The notes below the pieces were generated by a model. It did no database searches, was not told the DNA's origin, and was given only the letters and a program-made list of their open reading frames with translations. From assembly GCA_031216915.1 (NCBI GenBank), contig CM062297.1, forward strand, positions 369,967,704-370,031,703: a stretch of DNA of 64,000 nucleotides, written 5' to 3'. The stretch comes from Pictodentalium vernedei (lineage: Eukaryota; Mollusca; Scaphopoda; Dentaliida; Dentaliidae). Of the stretch, positions 34,360 through 44,095 are shown in pieces. Made by a program: the position numbers and the translations under genes. How positions within the stretch are numbered: the stretch's first letter is position 1; each line of letters opens with the position of its first letter.

Positions 34360-35290
34360 TATCAACAGGTAACACTAAGTGATATGCCAACAACATAACT
34401 GATCAGTTCTACAAATAACACAAGACTCTAATAATCAACAACAGGCAAAATTACATATATATCTATCAAGGGATCATTGGTTTCAATATCTAGGCATCAA
34501 ATGCGGAGTGTCCAATACTGAACAGAGCAAATTGTGCAATGGACAGACCTGGAATGCGGAATTAAACAGCGTTTCCTGATGAAAGTCGTTCAAGGCTATT
34601 TTGCATCAAATTAAAGAGCGTTGTCTGTACAATACAAATTTGTTTATGAGTACACATCAAGGGCGTGCACACATTACATGCCAATGCATCTTGAGTGTAG
34701 GCGAACACCACATTATGTGATTTAATCGAACATGGAAATTGAAACAATGATGCTATAATACGGTATTTGAATGAGAAAAGTCGATGCCGTTTGAATTTGA
34801 GTTTAAGGGGTATGGTTAATATTTCACTGTTTCACCAGTTCATTATGGAATAAATTGTTAAATAAATAAATTGGAATAAATGACTATTGTTATATATCAT
34901 TATAAAGCCACTGCTTTTCTGCAATTTTTGATATATAATTTAACTCCCAAAGTAGTCGTAGATTTGATTTAATGGACGTTGTGTACCGTTGTGTGTATGA
35001 AAACAATAAAAAAATTTTCGTAATTTTGTACATTTTCGTGAATATTTCACCACTGAGTGTGAGGATTGGTACAAAGTTGGCATTTTCTGTTGGGGATATG
35101 TATTCTCAATATAATTCAGCACGATATTTATGATTCTCACCCTACTAAGGCGAATAAGAATGAGAAATATGGAGCTGGGTCGAATTTTTTTTTTTTTTTT
35201 TTTTTTCATCAAAAAAACGCTATAACTAAAAAAGCTCAACTCGGATTCGCGGGGACTTTTCACACTTTATCCGCAATGTGTGTCCCGGAA
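34360..35290. other. 5' non-coding part of the 3.4-kb transposon
   Basis: No conserved coding frame is visible. A T homopolymer is at 35187-35208. The region would hold the promoter or an upstream exon of the minus-strand gene; I cannot identify either. Confidence 0.4.
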
Positions 35291-35652
35291 ACATAACAGC
35301 TTTCTCCGATTTTTTTCCTTACTTTCTCATTTTTATGTCTAATGTGCCTGGACTATATTTGGGGTTCAATGATCAAACTGTGATGTTATTGTAACCAAAC
35401 TATGCAGAAGTCCCCAATAATACATAAACCACATCAAATGTTTTGAGAATTGCCATTTATATGAGAATTATAAGCCATAATATAGCAAAACCCCAAAATT
35501 GGGATTTAGGCCTTAAAACCCTATTTTGGGCACTTTTTTTTAATTTTCTGACCACACTATCAGATTCCTCATCAAAAATTACTCTAGAAACCATTTTCAA
35601 CATAAAGTGAACACCACTTTCTTAATGTGCACAACTCTGAGACCGACTAGAA

Positions 35653-37156
35653 GGAGAGAAGTTAAACGGCTGAGGAATATTGTGCTGCACAGATAAAGAT
35701 ATAAATTCAATCCTATAAGCAGTAACCAAGGAGGATAAATTGATCACTGGTTAAGTTTTATCAACTGGATAGAAAAGTTTAATTCTACCAGCTTTAGGAA
35801 AATCACAAACAGTTATTTCTTGGTTTGTAAGTGTTGAACTTCTGATGGCTTTGATAGGATTTCTTGAAGCCTAACCACTGCTTTTCTTGACTGTAGCTGG
35901 TATTTTAATAGTTCTGCCAGTAATTGTTAAAATTCTGGCACCTGCCCAAAAAAGGCTGAAATTTTCTGTTTGTGAAAGACTTAGGGCTATTTACAATTGT
36001 AACCTTAGTTACTAATGCCTTTTAAATATCTTTGGATACATCCTCTCCAAAAAGGTGCTAGGTGAAAGATCTATCCAAAGCATCAAGATTTATATTCAGC
36101 ACTGGAAGTAGGTTTAATCAGAAGCAGATGCTTGATAGAGAGGTCACACACAGTTGACCCTACTAAAGTAACCCTAACCACAAGTTAAGTTTTTGTGGTT
36201 TTCGTGGTTTCTAGTGATTTATGAAATCTTTCATAGAGGTGCTTTAAAGTGGACTGGCTTTGTTGGTTATAGGTTAGAGCCTCATTCATAACACTTCATT
36301 TCTTTGAGATTGTCAAGTATTTGTAAAAATGGAGTTAATGCATGCCCAAGAACTTTCTGAGTGTCCTACAACTGTCAAGCTGGGTCCAAAATTCTGGACT
36401 TACTCTAGGGGCAGAAATAAGTTGACAACTTCTTGGTGATTTCCAATAGATCAATTTAGGTAGTGACAGATCTATTTGCAAAGTCTGTAATTTCTTCATT
36501 TATAGCTGTGCCAAAATTGGTTTCATCATCAAAAAGTTTGGGAAGTGCAACGAAATCATCATCAGAACAAGCACCATCAGACTGAGTGGGGTGTGTGTAA
36601 TCACCAAGACAGTGCTCTGAATCAGATCCAAAAAGGTCAGGAAGATTGGGTTGCACAGATTTTGATACTGTAGTAGAACGCTGATGTTATTTTTTACTTG
36701 TTTTGAGACTTGTCTTTTTCATGTTCATTTTGATGTTTCTTAGGAGCACCGGTCTTATTTTATGATCAGACCTTTTAGTACCACCGGTACTTTTGCTTGC
36801 AAAATACATATCCAGGTCACACCAAGATGTTGTTTATTGTACAATTTGGCTACAACTATATTGTAGTATAATGGGAGGGACCTTGTTCTCACCCTCACCG
36901 TGCCTAGGTGGCGGGACTGGTGGGACTGCATCCACACCAACGGTGATCTGCAAATGATGCTCACAATATACTCTTCAAAACTGTGATCATCATTATCAGA
37001 AACAAAAATCTGCAATGTGTTACTGCGAATGGACCTAGCAGGTGAGAGGGAAAAAATAATTGCAGTGGACCTGTCAAAATTCTCAAATGCAAACGATTTC
37101 GAATCGCTGCTGCTACTTTCAGATGAAACCGATTCATCTAAACTGGACGATGACAT
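35653..37156 (-). pseudogene. Gag-like ORF and gag/RT linker of DIRS copy 2
   Basis: An ATG frame at 36755-37156 starts MSSSSLDESVSSESSSS. A second frame (36456-36656) is acidic: LPDLFGSDSEHCLGDY, FVALPKLFDDETNFGTAINEEI. Further down, stop-containing sequence reads AGRIKLFYP, VINLSSLVTAYRIEFIS and PQPFNFSPS, the DIRS style of RT N-terminal linker. It ends exactly at the GAA target site of the large insertion. Confidence 0.6.
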
Positions 37157-37413
37157 TGTAGTGAAATGACCAGCCGCTCAAAACAAAAAGACACTTCTCC
37201 CCACCTGACTATCACCTTTATAGTGTGCATCTCCTTTATTCTTTTGTTTCTTTGAAATGAGGTGGAATGACTATCTCGTGCGAGACAATATGCCAGCGTT
37301 ACATCGGACAAAGCCGGAAGGCTTTATGGAAAAGAATCAGCTGAGTGAGAGAACATCTCAGAACACCAGCAACAATAAACTTTCCACTTAGCTACATAGG
37401 CTAAGCCAATTAA

Positions 37414-37654
37414 CCCTTTACCCAACGAATCGCCAGCATCCGCCCGCGTAATATGCAAATTCGGCAGTTGAAAAAATATTATTTTTCAAAACATTTCAAC
37501 AAAACCATATCATATGTCCCCTCGTTGTAACGAGCTCGTCTAGCTCGTTCCAACGAGGGGTCACATAATATGGTTCTACTGAAATATTTTGAAAAATTTA
37601 AAAACATGATATATAAAATAATAAATTTTGATATCGTCTGCGTTGGGTAAAGGG
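37414..37654. mobile_element. Palindromic TTAA MITE, copy 2 (complete)
   Basis: Ends are CCCTTTACCCAACG and CGTTGGGTAAAGGG; TTAA flanks both (37410-37413, 37655-37658). The whole 241 bp folds on a GAGCTCGT(C/T)TAGCTCGTTCC core. A TTAA target and CCC start fit piggyBac-type termini. It interrupts the recombinase region of DIRS copy 4. Confidence 0.88.
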
Positions 37655-37865
37655 TTAAGGAACATGACAGGCCGCTTTCTGAGGATCACTCTGGCAGAGG
37701 ACATTGGGACAAATCACAAGGCAATGAAGTGGAGTGACCAGCAGTTTATTGACCCACACCCTCTGAGAGAGGGAGAGAGAGGGGGGCAATCAGAAATATC
37801 TTGCCAACCGATCTCCTAACTTTGTCAAGGATCTAGGGAGTAGGCTGAAAAGCACATCTGTCAAG

Positions 37866-39002
37866 CTAATGGACGGATAAAGCATCTACAGCATATGCCT
37901 GATGATCCGGAGGACAAATCAATCTGAGAATGACCCCAGAGATGGCAAAGAGACTGAAACACCTCCCTGTGGAGACTCCACTCCATGGGAATGACAATGT
38001 CGCAGCAGCATGGAGTATTCTAGGATGCCGAGATGAGATGCCAAAATCCAGCTGCTCATGTCCTGAGGTAACAGAGGTAGCTCCTGAGCCAGCTCGTACA
38101 TCAGAAGGGAGTGAGTTCGTCTGATTCTGAATATCAGCCACCACTGTGGAATTGTTGGACAGAAGTAGAACATGATGACTCGACAAGGAGGGAGCCACAG
38201 GCAAAATTGAGAAGGAGAGCCAAAATGACTCAGAGTAAAAAGCCACCCCCCCCCCCTCCACCCTCCCCCACCAGTCACTTGCATCTGCCTTGAGAATGCT
38301 ATCCGGGGGCAGAAGGTCCAACAGGACACCATGTGTAAACTACTGAACACAAGCCCAATGAAACAGGCAAGGTTGCAAAGACAGGGAAAGATCAATCAGA
38401 GAGTCCAGTGGATTGACATTCTTCCATTCCAATAGGAAGAATTGAAGTGGACGAACGAAAAGATGACTCAGCAGAATCAGAGCTATAAAGGTCTATCAGC
38501 CAAAAGAGATCCCAAACTGGGCCAGAGTTGGACCTAATGAGAGCCAAAGTGGCAAGAATCAGAGCCCTAGGCCTGGGCACTTGGGCAAGGTTCTGATGTG
38601 TCAGGAGGTCCATCCCCAGATGTGTAAATGACTGGGATGGAGTCAGAGAGGACTTTACCATGTTGACTTGAAAAGTCAGCAAGTCAAAAAGATGAAACAC
38701 ATCCTGCTCAGAACTGGAATGCCTCTGAAGGATGTCATCCAGGTACACGAAAAAGTGACCACTGAATGAGTGCGATGAATAGCCATCACCTGGTTCATGA
38801 TCCATTTGAAGGTCCAAGGAGGCAGATTGAGACCAAACGGGAGAGCCTGGAACTGGAAAACACTGCCCTGGAAGGAGAATGTGAGGTGTTTCTGAGACAA
38901 AGGGCACATCGGCGCATGGAAATATGCATCCTGCTGGTCTATACTTTCTATAGTGAAGTCTCTTTCGTGTATAGAACAATGGACAGACCTGAGTGTTCCC
39001 AT
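37866..39002 (-). pseudogene. RT and RNase H of DIRS copy 4
   Basis: RT pieces: IDQQDAYFHAPMCPLSQKHLTFSF and FQALPFGLNLPPWTFKWIMN (38676-39002), then YLDDILQRH with SLTPSQSFTHLGMDL in another register (38392-38979). RNase H: SILKADASDWWG, with C and G runs disturbing the frame near 38244-38275, and VLLLSNNSTVVADIQNQ (Asp of SDN changed to Asn). Clearly inactive. Confidence 0.75.
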
Positions 39003-39753
39003 ACTTAAGTGAGATGCCTGAATAAAAGTGTCAAGAGCAGTCAGATCAATGCTGGGTCAAAACTGAGCGTTTTCCTTTAGCATCAGGAACAGCCGGGAGT
39101 AAAGTCCTGGTGACTGGATATTCTGGATGACCTTGATTACCCACTGGGAGTGGAGCAAGTCTATCTCCCTCGAAAAAAGAAGCAAACTGAACTGCAGAAC
39201 CCGAGTTGGAATGTGTACCTTGGAAAGAAGGGTATCGGAGCTGACTGCAGAAGGATATTTGCAGACCTGATAGAACATCAAGAACCCACAAGTTCAATAT
39301 GATTTGATGCCAAAGACAGGCAGAGTGGTATCCTTCCTCCAACTGGGGGAATTGAGGTAGGGCTCTTCATTGATGGGCTTCTAGAGGCTCACAGGGGGAG
39401 TTGCCACAACCAATACCATCAAAAGATCCTCAGATATCCTTGCTGCGACCCTTCCCATGCCTCTTCCTGGAGTCTGAAGAAAGCAGAGTTGGAGGTGTTT
39501 GCAGTCAAGATGCACTAGCATCACCTAAGCCAACTGGATGCTAGTGAGACCTGGAATGACTGCAAGAACTGTATAGTCAAGTCCAAGGACATCATCTGGG
39601 ACCATACCCACTGCACCATGGAGCATGTGTGGACCCACCAATGAAGCAGCATGCAGAACGGTTTGTTGTGTCACGTGAGGGAATCACTGGTGTCGAATAC
39701 AGCCTCATAACTAAGCAGTTCCAAATTGGAAGAGTTACAGGTATGCGTATGGT

Positions 39754-39966
39754 TCATAAAGGCCTTGCAGAGGATACACAAAGGAGCTTGTATGCCTCCA
39801 TAATGGTCTGGCAGAAGATAGGATGCCAAGCAAATACAATATGATCAGCCACGGAGAGCATGCCCAGCATCACCCTTGACAGACCAGGCATGGATTTGAA
39901 GATCAAAGTAGACACCACAGAAGACTTCGGCTTGGTATGTCCTAAAGTGGAGCCGATCTCGCACAA
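39754..39966 (-). pseudogene. DIRS gag fragment of copy 4
   Basis: TKPKSSVVSTLIFKSMPGLSRVMLGMLSVADHIV matches the gag segment shared by copies 1 and 3 (LSREMLGMLSLADHVV). It then diverges into frameshifted sequence. A further frame at 40147-40476 upstream may be gag but carries no diagnostic motif. Confidence 0.65.
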
Positions 39967-40570
39967 CCAAGCTGCACCCTGGAAAACTGAAGCAACCTTG
40001 GAATCATAAAGATATTACCGTAAATAAAGGCAAAAATGCAACCAACCTCATAAAGAAAGTATTCTTCGGGGCTTTAGACTTCAGCTTGGAGTCTAGTAAG
40101 ACAAAAGGCTTTGATACCTGTGCCCAATGATGCAGACGAAGAAGCACTAAGGAAGTTCAACAGGATGGCAATGCTCTGATATGGGGCAAGGCAGAGTAGA
40201 AGCAAGACAAAGAGAGTGCCCGAGTGAAATCAGATGCTGACTGACAATCTCCTTCAAAGACCTCCTCGTCAAGAGAACTAGAAGACCCATAAACATATGG
40301 CTGCTGATCAGCCTCTCGTCTGAATACCTAGAAGCAGCACCTGAAGCCCTAACCCTAAACCATGGAACAGAATCATGGGATGAAGAAAGCCTAATCCCCA
40401 GCCTCCAAGGTGATCTGTGGGTGGAGACTAACATCCTTGTGAGAGCTAGAATAACATTTGGTAGCTCATTACCCAAATCCGATCTGGAAGACAGCTCTAG
40501 GGTTGGAGAGGCTTCTCTTCTGGCCTGCCTGGCAGGTGGGTGGACTGAAGCTCAACCACCGAATGCTTAC

Positions 40571-40742
40571 AAGCAGGAGAATCATAGCTTATAACCCCCA
40601 ATGGAAGGAGCTTGTTGAGCTCATTCCAATGTGGAGTCATAAGATATATTTATGGGACAAAAATTGAAAATTTTTAATAATTCAAGAATTTATTTTGCAA
40701 GTATCGCCTGCGTATCGCCTGCTATCCGCATTGGGTAAAGGG
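40571..40742. mobile_element. Palindromic TTAA MITE, copy 3 (left end missing)
   Basis: Core TTATAACCCCCAATGGAAGG / CATTCCAATGTGGAGTCATAA around GAGCTTGTTGAGCTC, right end ATTGGGTAAAGGG plus TTAA (40743-40746). A CGCCTGCGTAT segment is tandemly repeated inside. No matching left terminus is seen. Confidence 0.65.
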
Positions 40743-41186
40743 TTAAGAATGACCATTTCCAGCTAATGATACAGTATAATGATCATTCAAGTGAACAAAC
40801 ACGTCAGCACATAAATTGCATGCTTTACTCTGTCTCATGTAATTGATGTGAGTAAGTGTGACAATGTTTGCCTTTTTTGGAGCAAGTTTGTTCTTTTGTT
40901 AACACATACAATACAGTAGGTCAAAAGTGATGGTTAATCGATTAGGTACTTTTTTGATTGAGAAGTCACTGATCAATGGTTAATCAATTAATCAGTTAAC
41001 CTTTTCAGCTCTACATATTACCTGTTGAATAATATTTTTCAACTGACATTTATGCTACTGACATTCTATCCAATTACATTCTTAACACTGAGAAATTCTG
41101 TCCCCAAAAATGAACAGAAATGTTGCCTGTTCAACAAACAAAGCAAGCAACCACCACCTATCATAATATTTCTTCAAGTTACTTAC

Positions 41187-41403
41187 TTTGCAGTGAAAAT
41201 TCCCTCAAGGAATCCAGCCGCAAACATGATATCATCATTGCCGCTAGCCTTGGTAGAGTATCCAGATTTGATATCCAGTATGTCCCATCCAGACACAAAA
41301 AAACTTCCATTGTACACGCCATAGGCAGTCGATTTCACATCATCTAGCACCTCTTTGAAAGTACAGCTTCTGTTGATGCAGTATACACTGCCTTTTCGAA
41401 TAC
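41187..41403 (-). CDS. Internal exon of a phospholipase B-like (PLBD-type) gene
   Basis: The minus strand shows an acceptor (TTTCACTTTTAG), 217 bp of open sequence, and a donor (GTAAGTAAC). The exon takes one base from the previous exon, then 71 codons plus two bases, a consistent phase. It encodes IRKGSVYC, TAYGVYNGSFFVSGWDILDI, and MFAAGFLEGIFTAK. The GW...L.I and AAGFLEG motifs are characteristic of the lamina-ancestor/phospholipase B-like family, lysosomal or secreted N-terminal-nucleophile hydrolases. No other exon was found in the window; the flanking introns contain transposons. Whether it is PLBD1- or PLBD2-like cannot be told from this exon, and a processed or dead copy is unlikely given intact splice sites. 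Confidence 0.72.
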
Positions 41404-41599
41404 CTAAAAGTGAAAGAGGTGCCCCCAACTTAAAATGACATACCTGGGATGGATTTGGTGGTGATACTATCAATTAATGAGTAGGGCTGTCATGATTTTT
41501 TAATTTAGGAATCAATTAATTGTCGCAAATACTTGATAATAATCGATTAATCGTACCTAGATGACCCCCCTCTCCCTCTCTTTGAAGTTGTTAATGAAA

Positions 41600-43317
41600 G
41601 TGGCAATGACACTGTAGCTCAACTTGTCAAGACATGTACAGTATGTGACACAGCAATGACAAAGATCTAGGTAATGACCTGATAACAAAGGTACATATAA
41701 AGTATTGTAACAGTCTGTACATAAATACTGACCGTAGCCTGTAACAAATGTATAGGTAAAGTATTGTAAAGGTGGGTGACAGTCAGATGCTAAACTAGAA
41801 AAGAAATCTTTGAGTCCCAGAGTGGGTCTGACTGAACCCCAAAATATTTGTTCTCATAGCACAGTGATAACAAAGGCACCCCAAAACACACTCATTCCTG
41901 TCCCAAGGTGAAAACAAAGGTACCCAAGAAGTTTCATGAAGATCAGTTCATAAATACGAGCTGTATAGAAGTTGTGACAAAAAACTGATTGGACCTAATT
42001 TCGGTACAAAATGGCCACTGGCAGCCATCTTGAATTTTGGACCGCACTCAGAAACTCTCGTTCTCGTCCCAAGGTGATAACAAAGGTACCTAAGAAGTTT
42101 CGTGAAGATCGGTTGATAATTACAGCCTCTAGCCCGAGCCGTATTGACATGTGCACTTACAGTGTATAAGTAGCACTAAATAACTCAAAATTCATCTAAT
42201 TTGCATAATTTCTGTACGAGAAAAAAACCCGTACTGTATGTGATGTATTCCATTTTACTAAACATTCATACAAAAATTTATTCAAATCAGAACTTTCATA
42301 CAGAAGTTCTGTACAAAAGACTGTCTGCACTAATTTTGGTACAAAATGGCTGTGGTGGCCATCTTGAATTTCGGACCACACCCAAAAACACTCGTTCTCA
42401 TCCCACGGTGATAACAAAGGTACACAAGAAGTTTCGTAAAGATCGGTTCATAAATACGGCCTCTAGCCTGAGCCGTACAGAAGTTGTGTACAAAAAACTG
42501 ATTAGACCGAATTTTGGTACAAAATGGCCACTGGAAGCCATCTTGAATTTTGGACCACACTCAGAAACACTCGTTCTCGTCCCAAGGTGATAACAGAGGT
42601 ACCCAAGAAGTTTTCGTGAAGATCGGTTGATAAATACAGCCTCTAGCCCGAGCCGTATTGACATGTGTACTGACTGTGTGTAAGTAGCACTGAAAAAATC
42701 AAAGTTCATCTAATTTGCATAATTTCTGCGCGAGAGAAAAACCCGTATTATATGTGATGTATCCCATGGTACTAAACATTCACACAAAAAATTTTTCAAA
42801 TCAGCGCTTTCATTTGGAAGTTCTGTGCAAAAATCTGATTGCACCTAATTTTGAACAAAATGGCTGCTATCGGCCATCTTGAATTTTGGACCGCACCCAA
42901 AAACACTCGTTCTCATCCCACGGTGATACCAAAGGTACCCAAGAAGTTTCGTAAAGATCGGTTTATAAATACGGCCTCTAGCCCGAGCCGTATTGGCATT
43001 TGCACTTACAGTGCTGAAAGTAACACTAAATACATCAGAGTTAGTCTAATTTGCATAATTTACGTACGAGAAAAAAACCCGTATTATATGTGATGTATCC
43101 CATGGTACTAAACATTCATACAAAAAATTATTCAAATCAGCGCTTTCATATGGAAGTTCTGCGCAAAAATCTGATTTCACCTAAGTCTGTACAAAATGGC
43201 CGCCAGCGGCCAACTTGAATTTCGGATCGGACCCCAAAACACTCGTTCTCGTCCCACGGTCATAACAAAGGTACCCAAGAAGTTTCATAAGGATCGGTTC
43301 ATAAATACGACCTCAAG
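41600..43317 (+). mobile_element. Helentron-like family B copy 2 (3'-truncated)
   Basis: It starts TGGCAATGACACTGTAGCTCAACTTG and continues through about five units of alternating ~335 and ~180 bp (GATCGGTTxATAAATAC near 42107, 42439, 42620, 42954 and 43292). The terminal GACGGACAG / hairpin / CTAA end is absent; sequence changes after 43317 to the palindrome at 43342. Confidence 0.7.
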
Positions 43318-43341
43318 TAAACATTGAATACGATCCTCTTT

Positions 43342-43509
43342 TAGGTACATTCAAAGCTTTGATGTTTTAAACTTTTGAACCTTCAGTGTAATAATCAAGA
43401 CCAGTCGTCATTTGCGAACTTCACAAGCTTGTAACTGCCAACAGGTCTTGATTATTACAGTTATGGTTCAAAAGTTCAGAACATCAAAGCTTTGAATGTA
43501 CCTAAAAGA
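43342..43509. repeat. Long imperfect palindrome
   Basis: Arms of ~65 bp (43342-43406 and 43444-43509) read TTTTAGGTACATTCAAAGCT...AATAATCAAGACC and its complement, with a ~37-nt loop. Probably the body of a small fold-back element. Sequence from 43520 to 44095 holds no recognised gene. Confidence 0.8.
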
Positions 43510-44095
43510 TAAATCCTTCTTACGGATTCTTGAGGTTTAATGTCAACGTTCTTGACCTTTTACCTTTAGAAATAATAGTTTTGTCATCAAATTTTTTTTT
43601 AATTATTAAACGTCTAAAACGGGGTAAAATTTACTGATTCTTCAACAACGAAAAATACTAATCAATTTTTGCATGACCGATCGGCAATCGGTTATTCAAT
43701 TAATTATGACATCCCGATTGATGAACCTGCAAAGGAATTATTACAAGATTTCTCTGGTTTTGATTTTCATCACTGCTTAACCACTCACTCCAGACACAAG
43801 AATGAAGAATGGAATTCTTGTATACCACCATTAATGTACAGATTCAACGCTATCCGATAGAATAGACATTGAGAAATGTTTTAGGAAAACCACACATGGA
43901 ATCTGGTGAGTAGGTAGTTGGTTTGTTTTATTATGAAGCCTCATAATCTACAGAATAACATGGGCAGTTATTATTTTATCCATTTTATTAAATCAGTGAA
44001 ATCAGACAAGCACGGATATTGCACCTGTCCAAGAAAAATCGCTTAGAGAAGAGAGGGTATAATCTACAATAACATGGGCAGTGATGTATTTTATA

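Larger units (their letters stand above)
31889..35320 (-). mobile_element. 3.4-kb TIR transposon encoding a FEN/PIN-like + CXC protein, ACT TSD
   Basis: The termini are 24-bp inverted repeats with one mismatch, of the form A(G/A)GGAAAAAAATCGGAGAAA, ending GCTG. ACT flanks both ends (31886-31888, 35321-35323); a TA duplication is an alternative reading. The one gene runs on the minus strand at 32579-34352. No classic DDE transposase frame was recognised, so the element is either non-autonomous or relies on the part of the gene upstream of 34352. The 3-bp TSD, XPG-like domain and Cys8-like cluster again recall Academ-type transposons. Confidence 0.75.
20964..35649. mobile_element. ~14.7-kb element with long inverted arms and TAGTCGG termini, 3-bp GAA TSD
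   Basis: Both ends read TAGTCGGT(C/T)... inward, followed by related sequence (TTGTGCACAT, TTCACTTTATGTTGAAAATGG). Inverted arms (about 1.2 kb net after removing later insertions) lie at 21136-22940 and 30960-35649. GAA flanks each end (20961-20963, 35650-35652); one GAA plus the flanks restores DIRS reading frame. The only internal gene I can tie to it is the FEN/PIN-like pseudogene at 28.8-30.8 kb. The 3-bp TSD and XPG-like gene are reminiscent of Academ-type DNA transposons, an inference from recollection. Much of its length is younger insertions. Confidence 0.75.
30960..35649 (-). repeat. Right inverted arm, containing a 3.4-kb later insertion
   Basis: Reverse complement of the left arm: 30960-31870 pairs with ~22940 down to ~21690, and 35325-35649 pairs with ~21660 down to 21136. 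Where the left arm has the MITE and the SINE this arm is uninterrupted; where this arm has 31889-35320 the left arm is uninterrupted apart from ~50 bp of divergent sequence. Confidence 0.8.
17550..37170 (-). mobile_element. DIRS-like retrotransposon, copy 2, split by nested insertions
   Basis: Pieces in minus-strand order: gag-like (36456-37156), gag/RT linker (35653-36450), RT (20344-20963), post-RT (18464-18598) and RNase H (17931-18458). Removing the 20964-35649 element and the 18599-20313 element brings them together in the correct order. At the larger junction the frame reads FNFSPSE then, after one stop, LVQAGVLDLLDKSAIV, which is DIRS-like RT N-terminus. The RT subtype differs from copies 1, 3 and 4. 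Confidence 0.75.
37190..40560 (-). mobile_element. DIRS-like retrotransposon, copy 4 (decayed)
   Basis: Minus-strand order is gag fragment (39754-39966, possibly to 40476), RT (38392-39002), RNase H (37866-38321), then sequence including LAYVAKWKVYCCWC near 37400-37360, the recombinase N-terminus, split from the RNase H side by the MITE at 37414-37654. Many stops are present. It is closest to copy 1 in motif style. Confidence 0.75.
41481..43716. mobile_element. Candidate hAT-like element holding family B copy 2
   Basis: Left end GTAGGGCTGTCATGATT and right end AATTATGACATCCCG are imperfect inverted repeats. Outside them are ATTAATGA (41473-41480) and ATTGATGA (43717-43724), an 8-bp duplication with one mismatch. 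Inside are TCAATTAATTG-type motifs at both ends, a family B element and a palindrome. The limits are tentative. Confidence 0.45.

Noticed and set aside
36755-37156. Independent host gene starting MSSSSLDESVSS
   Set aside because: Position directly upstream of DIRS-style gag/RT linker sequence makes a DIRS gag start more likely.
43669-43860. 63-aa plus-strand frame (PAKELLQDFSGFDFHHC)
   Set aside because: It is cleanly open and contains a plausible donor-like end, but shows no recognised motif, no supported splice sites and overlaps the right end of a probable hAT-like element.
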